From NCBI GenBank assembly GCA_009760855.2, contig WPIO01000119.1:922001-986000 (forward strand): a stretch of 64,000 nt of DNA, given 5' to 3'. This DNA comes from Cristatella mucedo. Lineage: Eukaryota; Bryozoa; Phylactolaemata; Cristatellidae. Positions 35,116 through 46,349 of the stretch are shown here, one piece after another. The notes beneath the pieces were generated by a model that had not been told where the DNA came from, searched no databases, and worked only from the letters and a program-made list of their open reading frames with translations. Each line of letters opens with the position of its first letter. The stretch's first letter is position 1. Both the position numbers and the translations under genes were made by a program.

Positions 35116-35194
35116 TAAAGAACTGCCTTTAGACCCGGCCGACCAGATCTACGAGGTTGAAAACTACGAACTCCAGATCGTCCAAGATCGATAA
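35116..35194 (+). CDS. Ig superfamily receptor, last exon (cytoplasmic tail and stop)
   Basis: A 79-nt terminal coding piece after a strong polypyrimidine acceptor. Phase 2 in: AG from the previous exon plus T makes Ser. It encodes SKELPLDPADQIYEVENYEL then QIVQDR and TAA at 35192-35194. Two tyrosines four residues apart... IYEVENYEL ...sit in an acidic context, suggesting phosphorylation-dependent binding. Neither fits the ITIM consensus (hydrophobic at -2 and +3) or a full ITAM spacing, so this is not a textbook immune tail. The exon is too short to be found by open-frame length. The phase and splice match make it convincing. Confidence 0.82.
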
Positions 35195-35313
35195 GAATCA
35201 ATTTACCATTGGCGTAGACCAAACACTACGATAGTCAAACTCCAACAAATTTCGTTTTTTCATTTTCAAGAAAGTTTTGAAATTCATTTTATGAGTGAAC
35301 AGACACGACATTA

Positions 35314-35553
35314 AATAAAGCAAGATATGATTAACACCAGCCTCTCATTACCTACATTATTAAGCCCGATATTTTTCTTGTCGTGAGTCGCCGTATAGGC
35401 TGAAATATTTAAAAGAGAGCGCTGCACGTAAAACGTAACACAATAAATAGTATACCCATCGTCCAACGTCCTCTATATACTAGTGACTACCCATTATTTT
35501 CAAGGTGCGAAAATGAGTTCGCTCTTGTTTTTATAAATCCGTATATGAATAAA
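35314..35553 (+). promoter_or_regulatory. Poly(A) signal candidates for the Ig receptor
   Basis: Canonical AATAAA occurs at 35314-35319, 35442-35447 and 35548-35553, that is 120, 248 and 354 nt after the stop codon. The first is the simplest candidate, and the others could give longer 3' UTRs. In AT-rich DNA the hexamer also arises by chance. Confidence 0.5.
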
Positions 35554-36544
35554 GATTATGAAATCATTCAAATCATTATAATTAGAACGTGCCATTTTTT
35601 ATGACTAATAACGATGAGGCTAATGTAGCTCAACGTACCTTACGCCTTATCAATGGGGTATCACATGTTTTTCCAGATTCCAGTGAATGCAGTTGACGAA
35701 ATTCTGCTATTCTTTATTTTGTCATGCAGGAGCGTTTTTTGTTCTTATACGTCATTTATGTACTAGCATGCTATCTTTCCTGACAAAGACCTGATATTAT
35801 GCAGACGAACTTCATTAGTAAATTCACTTTTAGCACTGAATAATTATTAAAGGTAGCAATTAAAACCCAGCAGCTTGGCAGTCGAATTTACCAAAACCTT
35901 GACTCCATTTACTGCAAGATCTTTCGGTATATGTTAGATAAATCAATTGATTGCAAATAAATTCATGAATTTTCTACATCCTAGAAAACAGGGACTTGAA
36001 AATAAATGCCTCTAATGGATTTAAGAAAGAATGCATTTGCATTTTTGGAAACCAATATATTATATTTAAATTATAATATTGACTGGAAAGAAAAAACCTC
36101 ACCTAATAATGACAAAACATATATCAGTGATAGGTGTTGATGCAGGTCCAACTGTGGATGCTCTAGAGTGCCAGAGAGGCATTCTTTTTTTCTTTAAGTG
36201 CTCTTTTGAAGATAATGCTATCATATCATCAACAATGCTTTCATCTGCCACTCTTTGCTGGCTAGGTATCGCCCTCGCAACAGACACTCATTACACAGCC
36301 GGCTGCTAGCCCCAAGCTATAATTTCATAATTCGTATTAACAAATAATATCCCATTAATAAGACCTTTACGTTTGTTAGTTTTCTACGTTTTCAAGTTAG
36401 ATATTCGTTCAAATTTTCTGAGATAGTCAAAATACTATATTTTTATAGCACCCTCTGAGATTTCTGAGCACTTAAGGTTTTCTGCAAGCAAGCTTGTTTG
36501 AAAGATTGATGGTCGCATGCTCAATTACAATGAGCCGACCCTGG
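35554..36544. other. Intergenic spacer, nothing recognised
   Basis: Both strands are open over 36079-36309 (76 and 62 codons) with no motif I recognise. Confidence 0.4.
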
Positions 36545-37715
36545 TTTGAGGTAACATGCACAAGGTAGCATGCCTTTGTCGTTAGTGGCAGCACACACAG
36601 TGTCAGCACGCATAATAAATGGACCCAGTATATGCTGCAATGAATACGTGCGTTTTGAGTTATTGACCATAATTGCCTGCTGACAATGTGCAAGTCAACC
36701 CGTAATCATATTAGACTTGTCGTTTATTGGCCATCTACCACTAGTCATTTGATCTTGCCTCCTTTTCGATAATTGTTAAGTGAATAGAAAGAGTGATTTC
36801 TCTGAGGAGGCTATCTCAAATTTATTAATACTATTATGTTTCTTTTAAAATTGGACAAATTAGGATATGCGAACTAAATGCACGATCACCAAAGGATTTG
36901 AGGTTCTAGCTAGGTATAGGTAAACGGTTAGATTAAAAAAGCTAGTGGTATGACGCTTTGCTTTGTGAGCGAGTGGACCTGATAGGTAAGCTGTAGCCAA
37001 AGAATAGCAGTACCTAAAAGTGAGTGCCATATCCTTGAAGTGGATGAGCGTCTTGACTGGAAACCAGTGAATGTAAGCGAGAATTCGCGCGATGCGGTAA
37101 CTGCAATGATCACAACAGACAAGCCATACCGGAGAGTTATGCAGCAGCTGGAAGCGATTGATTATACATGCAGGTAGACCCGCAAGCGATTAGTTACATA
37201 AGTCGAGACACGATGTTACAAATGCATGGACCAATTTAGATGTGTTATCCGTGTCTAAACAAGCCCAAATTACTGAAGGTAGGAAGGCTTGACTTTGGAA
37301 TAAATATGGTTTCCTAATTAAAAGTCACTTTGGAACTGGATAACTACATTTCGTGTAGATTCAACGGGAGATAGGTTGGCAGAGCCGATTTATTGTGAAC
37401 ATCAAACTTTTCAATTTTCAAATCACACTTGTTTTTCCTAAAACTAGTAAGTTTGATCCAACATCTTTCATGTTTAGAAGTTTTTTGCTGCCGTACATGT
37501 ATGGACGTCATTGATACATGCAGCTCGAGAGTTCAGAGAATTGGAAGACCTGGAGGGCTGGGAGAGATCCAAGCAACTGCACAACTGAGTGCCATCTGCA
37601 CACAAGTTAAAGCCTAAACTGTGAGTTGGAATCACATCAAAAGGAGAGAGAGTTATGAAGTATGTATTGAGAAAAGAATAGGAGTAAATACCACAGAGCC
37701 CTGCTTGATGTTTAA
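36545..37715 (-). mobile_element. LINE family A, old minus copy with a nested insertion
   Basis: From right to left it reads degenerate RT codons (matching GVPQGSVLG near 37705, the FYADD region near 37590, ACIDDIRSWMAANFLK near 37500, then the C-terminus to ~36880) and 3' UTR at 36545-36660. Frameshifts are frequent. The element is interrupted at 36661-36837 by a short family A 3' end in the opposite orientation. Bases just before and after that insert (GCGTTTTGAG / TTTCTTTTAAAA) are adjacent in uninterrupted copies. About 45 bp are also deleted near 36865. Confidence 0.82.
36661..36837 (+). mobile_element. LINE family A 3' end nested in an opposite LINE A copy
   Basis: Contains TGCCTGCTGACAATGTGCAAG, CATTTGATCTTGC, then GTGAATAGAAAGAG..CTGAGGAGGC, the 3' stem region, and an ATTTATTAATACTATTA tail. 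All align with the + orientation 3' UTR. It inserted into an older minus copy. Confidence 0.72.
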
Positions 37716-39316
37716 ATTACTTTAGCGGTTTTTGGGATTATATTTTTCGTTTATATTATTACTCTTTTGTCATCCGCTAAGTTACGATCTGCGGCATTGC
37801 AGTGCAGTAGCAGTGATGCCAAGACGGGATAAGAAGCGTTTGAGAGGGTCTTTTTTATTGTCACCACTCTACTTTCGGCCGCAATCACAGCCAAAACACT
37901 GCATTTGCTTCCATTTAAATCCAGTGAGACTTGGGTGTGTTTTGATCCCGCAAAGCCCGCTAGGAATCCGATTAACTAATCGGTGTCCATACCTTAGCAA
38001 AAGAAATTCAACTTGAATGGCTTACATATTTATTCTGCTTAAGTAGACCAGCCCTATCACAGCAGGCGAGTGACCCCAGTCTCAGCCTAACCTTGAAAGG
38101 TCCCAAAACAAATAGTTCTGATACGAATACGCTTGAGTTTTTTAATAGCCTCCACAGCTATTCGTCTTAATTTTAGCTGCGAATCACTGCCGAAATCAGG
38201 TTCCTCTTATACCAGAATACGAAAACTCTACTTATGTTAGTGCTAGCCGACATCAGTCCAGACTGGATTTCGGCCTTTTCCTTAAGTCAAAAGCAACTGC
38301 GGGGAATTAACAGTTCACTAAGCCTGCCATCGACACCGTTGTTTCCCCTTCGCAGTACTTCTTTCAAACATTGACTCGACTTAACTTCAAGATTCTCTGC
38401 TTAAATGTGTAGTATTTCACTTTGGCGGCTTGCATAATACACTCTAAATCTTACCTCTTCTCACCTCCAGTTTTCCCTTGGATTAGCTAATGGTCAGATG
38501 TCAGTTTTCCTCCTGGTAATCACAAGAGATTGAGTTATTGATTGAGATTCTTTCTTCGGTTCACAGGCACCAAAATTCAGGATCTTTCTGTAATCCTCTG
38601 GCTCCACCTGCGATCGTTTCATGCATAAGATGCCAATTAATATGTAATTTTCTCTGAGGGAGCTATTCAAGACAAGCAAATGACATTTGCAGCTGGTTGA
38701 TTGATATTTTCCATTTTCTGAATTCCAAAAGTGAAGCAACACGAATGATTAAATAGCTCGTGTTTTATAGAGTATATCTGTGAGAACCTGGTAAAATACC
38801 AATGAACTCTAGGTATCTGTTATAAACTAATCACTAAGCTAAGAAGTAGTTGTAGAAGAGGTTGGCTTTCTTTTTTGTTTTGGGGTTTTTGATGGCTAAG
38901 TTGGTCGGATAGTGCTTGAATATGAGTAAAGTACCATAAATAAACTTTTTTAGGTGATGGGCAGCCTTTTTCAGGCAAGCCTTATATGGTGTGTGATTCG
39001 AAGATGCAACTTCTCAAATATGATTCTTGAAGGCAGTGCTTTCACTCTCTGCAATCATAACTCAGTACACTCGAGCAGCACATTCCCGCTTAGAACAAAT
39101 TTTTAATCTTGTGGAGATCATGACTTTACTTTTTTGCATGACGTCAAAATCTTAAACTCCCACTAGACTAATGTGTCGTGACAGTTTCTCTAGGTCAATG
39201 TATGGCTTCACACTTTTTATTCACAAGCATTCTTTTAATGAAAATCCACTTCGAATCTGCACAGCTGACTCCGTGAGAATTTTGTAAAACAAACGAAAAG
39301 ACGAGTGAAAATTAGG
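37716..39316. other. Spacer, nothing recognised
   Basis: Contains a 94-codon + frame at 37732-38016 without an ATG at its start and without motifs. No repeats recognised. Confidence 0.4.
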
Positions 39317-40018
39317 AATAATAATAATATTAATAATAATAACAATGCATTGTCTGTCGTGTCCTCTGAGAACACAGTCTCGTTCTAGGCACTTTACATT
39401 TCCTGCGAAGAAAGCACGATCGAATGGTAAATGACGGCATATTCAATAAATAACAAGAATAACATTGTTGGGGGAGCTATGAACTGTCTCAGCGTGGAAG
39501 CATGGTTAGTGGCAGCACGCACAGTGTCAGCACACATAAGCACGTAAAGCACGAATGACTGGACTCACTAAATGCTTGATAAATAAACAAACTTGTAATT
39601 TACTTTTAAATTTGATCAAGTCAGGAGATGTCGTGATGAAATTCGTGGGTGATTTCCAGTCTTTCTGAGCCTACAAACTATATACACAGTCACAAAAGGG
39701 TATGAGGTTTTCTAAGAAGTATACGTAAACATTCAGATTGCGAAATGCGGGTGGTACTGTGCTTAGCCTTTTAGGCATTAGATCTTATATGTAGGCTGGA
39801 TCCAAGGAATTTAGAAACCTAAGAGTGAGTGAAAAAATTTTGAAGTCGATGTGTTTCTTGACTTGGAGCCAGTTCAGCTCGAAGAGAAGTAGTGAGATGT
39901 GGTAATTGAGACGCTCACGACAAAGTAGCCCAGTGGCAGAGTTTTGCACAACCTGCAAGTGCAGGAGTTCACAGGCCGGTAGACCAGAAAGCAGTGAAGA
40001 GCTGTTCACATTCCCGAT
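39317..40018 (-). mobile_element. LINE family A, 5'-truncated minus copy
   Basis: An AT-rich AAT-repeat tail (39317-39343) is followed by the diverged stem-loop, the 3' UTR (GGTTAGTGGCAGCACGCACAG) and RT C-terminal codons (LPACELLHLQVVQNSATGLL, KKHIDFKIFSLTLRFLNSL). It ends near 40018 at the codons for LLSGLPAC. One stretch of ~100 codons (39785-40084) is open but runs past the element. Confidence 0.85.
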
Positions 40019-40440
40019 TAGTTTAATTTCACTTAATTTTAATATTACACGGCCGCAAGTGGAGTAAAGTGGCTTCCACGTCAATTCACAACTTTGCCGA
40101 AAAAAACAGTGCCAGTAGCGGTGCTGGTAACAACCGAAGGGCCATAAATACCGTTGGAGGTTTAGTGTTCAGTATCTCAGCTAGAAACTTTCAGAGCTGC
40201 AGCACTTTTTCAAGCAGGTAGGCCAGCAATATTTGAAAACTGCAAAGTGGCATAGACTGCATATTCCTAAAGTATCAAATTCCATAGCTATAGTGTAGCG
40301 ATGTATATTCAACATGAACTAAGTCTTGTAGACTTCTAAAGGTAACCATGAATGACAACTACTTCGGTTCTTACCAGGGTATAGAGCACAACTTTGCTCA
40401 ACTGCCTATGCACCATCTAAATATATATGCATTACCCTAT
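40019..40440. other. Spacer, nothing recognised
   Basis: No supported feature. Confidence 0.4.
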
Positions 40441-40479
40441 TCACACAAACACACACGCACGCACGCACACACACACACT

Positions 40480-40516
<37 letters not shown>
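40441..40516. repeat. Compound microsatellite (CA)n(AT)n
   Basis: CACACA/CGCACG units (40443-40482) pass into (AT)n to ~40516. It directly abuts the 3' end of the minus-strand SINE at 40517-40640, so it probably grew from that SINE's AT-rich tail. Confidence 0.93.
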
Positions 40517-40521
<5 letters not shown>

Positions 40522-40640
40522 TTCTCCTAAGAGAACTGAACCACTTTCTAGACGCATTACGACCGCCACAAGGCTTGAGCCTACGATCTCGGTCTCAAGA
40601 GCGACCCCCATGGCCAAAGCAGTTGGCTGCGGCATTAATA
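40517..40640 (-). mobile_element. tRNA-derived SINE, decayed
   Basis: On the minus strand: an A-box relic TTTGGCCATGGGGG, GAGACCGAGATCG, a B-box relic TAGGCTCAAGCC, then TGCGTCTAGAAAGTGGTTCAG and TTCTCTTAGGAG. Same layout as the SINEs at 1442 and 8196, with the stem arms diverged. Confidence 0.7.
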
Positions 40641-43600
40641 CTGCATTTGTCTGAGATTATGTAAGGACATATTCTAAACCTTTGTAATTTAGAAACGGCG
40701 AGTAAGAAAATATCTTCAGCCCCAACCTGGGCTATCAAACATTCTAGTGTTAGTACTATCCTTCGCTTACTCGCGGCCTATCCTGACAAACGAATCCGTG
40801 GAAAGATAACCGTTCGATTAAATGACAAATTCAACCTGCAACTGGCGAGCGCCAAGCCTTTCTAGATTTTGAAACCTTTGACTGCAGACACTTTTATTTT
40901 TTTATTAAGTGCAGCTGGATTTTTGGCTCAAGTGTTAAGCGAGAGATGTGCGTTGTTAACAATGTGTTTCTAGCAAATATAAACGAGCAAAATTTCCCTT
41001 ATATCATCGTTCAGTGAAATATTCTCTGTATTCCGCCTTGGCTGATGTTAAATAAGGGGGCTTAAGTGTGGCGCGTCGGATCAATAACGTCAAGCTGTGC
41101 TTTACGTTTGAATTCTCCATGGCGCTTCGACAAACGCGCCGCTAAAATATCTGAATTTTGAAAACAGCTGTGGCGCGGTAAAGTTGCTAACATATCGTTG
41201 GAACGCAACTTTTACCAGTGCTTAAGTAAAATTTGGACCCCCAAACGGTAAGAAAGTGTTTCTTAGTTATTTAAAAATAATTCTTTGAGAATAACCCCTA
41301 TTTCTTTTTATATCTCAGCGATTTTATTTCAATATCAGTTGGTGAATATTTTCGTAACAAACATGTTGTAATTATTTGATAGATGAAATGTTTATCTAAA
41401 ATTCGAGTCAAATAAAATCAAAAAACTGATTTTGAAAGTGAAAGCTGGTGCTAGCCAATATTTTTATTTGCTTGTGAATTTAATTCGTCAGCTTTTGAGT
41501 TATGCGTTCATTTTGCTCAATAAATTCGTTACCTTACCTTAATGCCACGGCGCAAATATGCATGCAGAAATACCAACACCTGCCAAAAACATAAAAACTA
41601 CGCACAAAAATCTTATGGGAAGTACCTATATCATTCACTAACTATTCCCTAAACTGAATAACATTGGCTAGTCACGTACGGGCTCCCACATCTGACGCTC
41701 AAGATTAAATAGGGTTTCCTTCAGTTGGAAAGAACGACCAACCTTGGTGAATATGTTCTCCAGCGGTCATAGCTCAGAGGATAATCACGCCAAAGAATTA
41801 TTATGACAATTCTGTAACCTAAATGGCATCCTCGCATGGTGAGGAAATGTTGGTTTTCTTCATTCATCGCTGGAGTTTTATTTGAACCGCATCCGACCGA
41901 CCTGTCTGGTGTAATACCTTGGCAAATCTTTGGCACCTTCATGTCTTAATTCATTCCTGAATAAATTCCTGTAGATTATTTAGCTCCATATTTTAAAACC
42001 TCAAAAGCGATCCATTTTGGAGGTTTACTACACCTGAATACTCCCGAAACTCCAAGTAGATAATGGGATTCCGGTCGTAACCATAGCCTATTTCGCTAAA
42101 CCAGTATTTCAGTATTTGCAGCGTTGATTGATTGTTCGTTCCCATAGAAGTCGGTTACCTGGATCCGCTATATATGATTGGCACAGTATCACAAGGTTGC
42201 TGGTTTGCAGCAGATGCCTTTGCTACATGTTAAAAAACTTAATAAATATTAGTGCGAAAAATTATTCCAAGAAAGCATTTGTTAAGAAGTGCAAGGCTTG
42301 CAAAGCATGCTCCAGTTTGTCCGAGATTAAATTTAGTCTTGGGCACTACATTTTATACGCGAATACAGCAAAAGGACTCTCAAAAGTTAAGTAAACAATT
42401 GTTGGTAGCTAAATCAACCATGTTTTTTAATACCCGGAGGTTACCAAGAAATTGTATTTAATTCGTATAATTCCGGTATATTAATAGGTTTGTGCACATG
42501 AAAAAGAGGCAATCAAGTTTTCTTTGTTCGCAATTGGCCAGGTCAGACTGAATTCTTGAGCAGCTGCTATTTCTGAAGAGCTACGCCGTCTAATGTAGAA
42601 AAGCAAGAGCCCGCTTCTATTCACGTATCCAGACAATCATTCATCCATCACCCTCTTGCCATACGATTTTGTGCAGCACGTCTTCACCCGTTCTGCATGG
42701 GCTTAAGAAACTTCAGAAGAGAAGAAAAAGCCAGTGGACAGATAAGATATTGCGGATACGTAATCTAATTTCGCAGATTCTGCTCAGGAATGAAGCTTAT
42801 TTTTATTAAACAATAAAACCTCTTAGACCTTATTTTAAATCTCGACATTACCAATATTTCAGGTCTGAGTTACTTACTTTTATGCTAAAGGAGCAAAATT
42901 GACTGAATGAGAGCGTAAAAGTAACAGATAGGAGGATTTGCCGTCAATTTTTCCCAACTTCTTTAGTTATATAGATGGGCTCTTCTTTTCTAGCGATGCG
43001 GCAGATCTATTCAAGGATAGAGAAATCACTTGTAACCAGAAGATTGGTGCCAATTCGAAGAAGATTAATCCGTTGCTTCCAAGCCGTGCTGCTTTAGAAA
43101 GCTAATCACTACCTGTATTTCCCTTAAGCTCACCTGAGGCACGCTGCATTATGATGTCTTAAATAGTCTCAATGCGCTTGTGAGTGCCTTAAATTATGGT
43201 AACTATAGCATGGAGGTCATCGCAGACTTTAAAATTGTTTCATTTTCCGGTGTGACTTCGGGTTTGTTTTATGAGGTTCATGGTCTTCTTGACTTATGAG
43301 GAAGCCGTGATAAGAAGCAAGCTATATCACTAGGAAGTGTTATGTCCAAATTTACCATAATCTTTGCAGGAAATCACAGCTCCAAGACAGAGCTGTTGCT
43401 AGACCACTTATGGTGTTGATACTGCAGGTGCACATCCAGTGATAAAATTCTTTTCCCGCTAGGCATGAAACTATCTACAAAATGGCTTGGAACAGCTTTT
43501 TTACGGATTTCAAGACTACTTATGCCATCCCTGGGCTGGAAATTATGAGGAGATAGTTTAGCACTGTTAAATTTTGTCGTCACAACGGGATAAATAATTG

Positions 43601-44707
43601 TCTTTTAATTTTGAATCGTTGATTCTAACCTAAATGACTTTGCATGGTCATTGACTCTTGCTCACGGTGGCGGTGGGAGTCAATATCATCAGGATATAAT
43701 ACGGGCATTAAACATCACAACCAATTACTCTATATTTCCGATATGGTATTTTCATTAGGGGAATCTTCGATAATGAGATTAGTAGTAAACCAGCAGATTA
43801 AAAGCATCTTTTCGTAGCTGAACAATTTGACTTCGCCTTTTTTAAGAATAAGACCAAATACTTTTTAATTTTAATTGATTTGCTTCTCATGCAATTACTG
43901 GGACCTACAACATGCGAACTGATCAGTAATCTTATAGGCTCAAAGAAAACGCATTAATTTCGAGTAAATGACTATCCTCGTATTATGTAAAAAAATTGAG
44001 GAAATAATGCACATTCCGCTTACTACGGAGGCCGGAACAATATGAAAATAATAAGTTCTGCTGCAGGAGATAGCAATATGTGTTGTTTAGCGTTGATTTT
44101 ATATCCAATTAGATGTAAAATCGCGTTCGAGTAACTAACGGATGCATCTCGACCAGTTTCTGAGATGAATTTATTTGAAAAATATTATGCATTTGCTTTT
44201 AGTTTCACATCGCCTCCAGACATGGAAAGCGCCCGAGCGAACAGCAAAAATTGTAATTAAGTTTTGCTCAGCGTAAGTTAAATTCAATATAGTGTACGTG
44301 CATACTGGTGTTTTATGAGTATAAAAAAATTCTGGATTTACAATCCATTATAAATTTTCCTTTCGAATGAAGTTTTCTCGGGTTGGCAGATATAATTTAG
44401 CGTAGAAAGACGTGTAACCGAATGTGATAGAGCATGCAAAATTTTTAAATGAAGGATCCGATTGGAAAGATCTTACGAGATTGAAAGATTGAATTAGTGA
44501 TGCCAATGTAATTTGGCCAGGATGGTTAATTAAGATAGGTTTTATAATAACGAATATATATGAAACTCGAGTAGCAAGGGCACAGTTATAGTGCGAACAC
44601 TAATAAATAAAATATATTTGGTTTAAAAATTCAATTAGACGGAAAATTATTTATGTAATCTCAAACTAAAATTAACTTGAGATCAATTAAAGTAACCTAA
44701 ACATTAG
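40641..44707. other. Spacer; GC-richer patch with inverted repeat near 41070-41250
   Basis: 4 kb with no gene I can support. 41070-41216 is richer in GC and CpG and holds an imperfect inverted repeat, GGTAAAGTTGC (41177-41187) with GCAACTTTTACC (41205-41216). A GTAAGA donor-like site follows near 41249. Short frames elsewhere (41721-41942, 42128-42461, 43374-43583) have no motifs. Confidence 0.4.
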
Positions 44708-45385
44708 TACTCGCTTGTAGGAGGATGGCAGTCAGTTGTAACTTTGCTTTGACCCATCCAAAACCCTAAGGTAGGCCGAATTATTCCAACTCCAATGTCA
44801 CATGTATCGACGGCATACGCACATGGATGGCAGCTAATGTTCGTAAATTCAGTGATGACCAAAACCAATTATATAGTTATGGGAAAGCCAAGCATGATTT
44901 CGAAATAGGACAGGCTACTTCTCCAAATCATATCCACTAGCATCAGCATATCTCCCGTTAAATCCGTTCAAAATCTATGTGTCATGTAACAGTTTACCGA
45001 TACCTCGTACAAACCTCAAATCCTTTAGAGACCTCGCATTTAGTTCGTATGCTCCCAACGCTTCTAATTCACTCCCGAGTAGCCTCACAACATCCCGTGA
45101 CTTGTCCGCATTTAAAAAGAACTTAAAAAAGCACCTATTTAAAAGAGCATTAGGTGGGTCTTTGTGATTCGTCCTCAGTGTGATTATGGGTGCTGCCACT
45201 GTGCATGCTGCCCCTAACCAAACTTGCATGCTGACATGTGCATTTCATCCCTTACTGTGTTATCTATGTCATTTATCAAGCATGACACTACTCATCATTC
45301 AATTGCGTATCGCTTTGCAGCCATTATAAAGCGCCTAGAAAGAGATTCAATTCTTTGACTGAGTTGTATCAAATGTAGTGTTTTT
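44708..45385 (+). mobile_element. LINE family A with internal deletion
   Basis: 44711-44985 matches codons from just after the FYADD box (GTCAGTTGTAACTTTGCTTTGA) through GGATGGCAGC and GCATCAGCATATCTCCCGTT to ARNLGV. It then joins at ~44990 directly to ACCGATACCTCGTACAAACC, the codons for IPRTNLKSF. Relative to the 58602 copy ~450 bp are missing. After the join it continues through RT C-terminus, 3' UTR, stem-loop and tail to ~45385. Confidence 0.85.
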
Positions 45386-45699
45386 GTTGTTATTGCTTAG
45401 TTCTTTTGCCGAAGGCTTTACGGTTTGAATCATGAGGTTGAATTAGTGTGCAGCGGTTAGCTCACAGGTTGAAGTAGGAGGCAATTAGCTCATTTAAAAT
45501 CCCGAGCGTGAGTTCAAGAAAGCGCTGAATATACCATTTCTGCATGAACTACAGGGGTTAGCATTATATGTAAGACCAAAAACATTTCAAACTGTAACCT
45601 AAAACAGATATCGATCTGTCTTTTCCCTAGGCCCCGCTGATAAATACTAGTTATCATTAAGTAGCAATCCTTTCAGAAATCTACACAATTGTGAAAAGT
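45386..45699. other. Spacer, nothing recognised
   Basis: No supported feature. Confidence 0.4.
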
Positions 45700-45770
45700 G
45701 TTTTTTCTTTTACAGCACACGTCAAGTGCCTAGAAGGATATGCAGTTCTATGCTGTTTCTTTAAATAAGT
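45700..45770 (+). mobile_element. LINE family A 3' stem relic
   Basis: GTCAAGTGCCTAGAAGGATATG, preceded by a TTTTACAGCAC stretch, resembles the end of the 3' UTR and the first stem arm. Only a short diverged piece. Confidence 0.4.
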
Positions 45771-45834
45771 GTTAAAGGCGTAAAGTGCCATGCTTTGAAC
45801 AGCAATGATTAGGAAATTCACTGCTACTGATATT

Positions 45835-45893
45835 TTTCCGGAGCCTTACAGTTACTGCAAAGGAAGCGCGATCGAATGGTTATAAGATACGAA
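45835..45893 (-). mobile_element. LINE family A 3' stem relic, opposite strand
   Basis: GAGCCTTACAGTTACTGCAAAG then GCGCGATCGAATGGT matches the minus-strand 3' UTR just inside the stem (compare 39403-39425). Short and diverged. Confidence 0.45.
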
Positions 45894-46349
45894 ACGGCTG
45901 CAAGCTAAATCAGGCAAATTATGGCTGATATTCATTTGTTGACGTCACTAAATTGTAGGGGGTAGGAACTAATTATGCAGCAGTCTACTGAATTCTGAGG
46001 CCACACAAAAGTTGAAACCATGAGTTAGGCAGTTAGTAGATCTTTCGGGTGGGCATTTACGTTTAAGCTGGTTCGAGCTTTGGGCAAGGGAGACAATGGT
46101 GTATGGGTGACCTATGTTAAATGCAAGTAGCTCTCCCCTACTGTCAAATGGACTTATCTATGCAGATTGATAGGAGCATATCGTGCTGAGGTATGTGCAC
46201 TCTCCCTTATTGCCGTGTTCTCCTACTGAATGCTTACTCGTGTCTATTGGTGCTGCACTTACAAGTCAATAGCCAAGTAGCAAGGTTCACTCGTCACCAG
46301 TATTTGTTGCAAGTTAGCTGAGACCAACACCCATATGAACGTGGCATGT
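45894..46349. other. Spacer, nothing recognised
   Basis: No supported feature. Confidence 0.4.

Noticed and set aside
35128-35194. ITAM/ITIM signalling motif in the receptor tail
   Set aside because: The residues at -2 and +3 of each tyrosine and the spacing do not fit either consensus.
36079-36309. Overlapping open frames on both strands
   Set aside because: No motifs, no splice context and no repeat partner. Consistent with chance openness.
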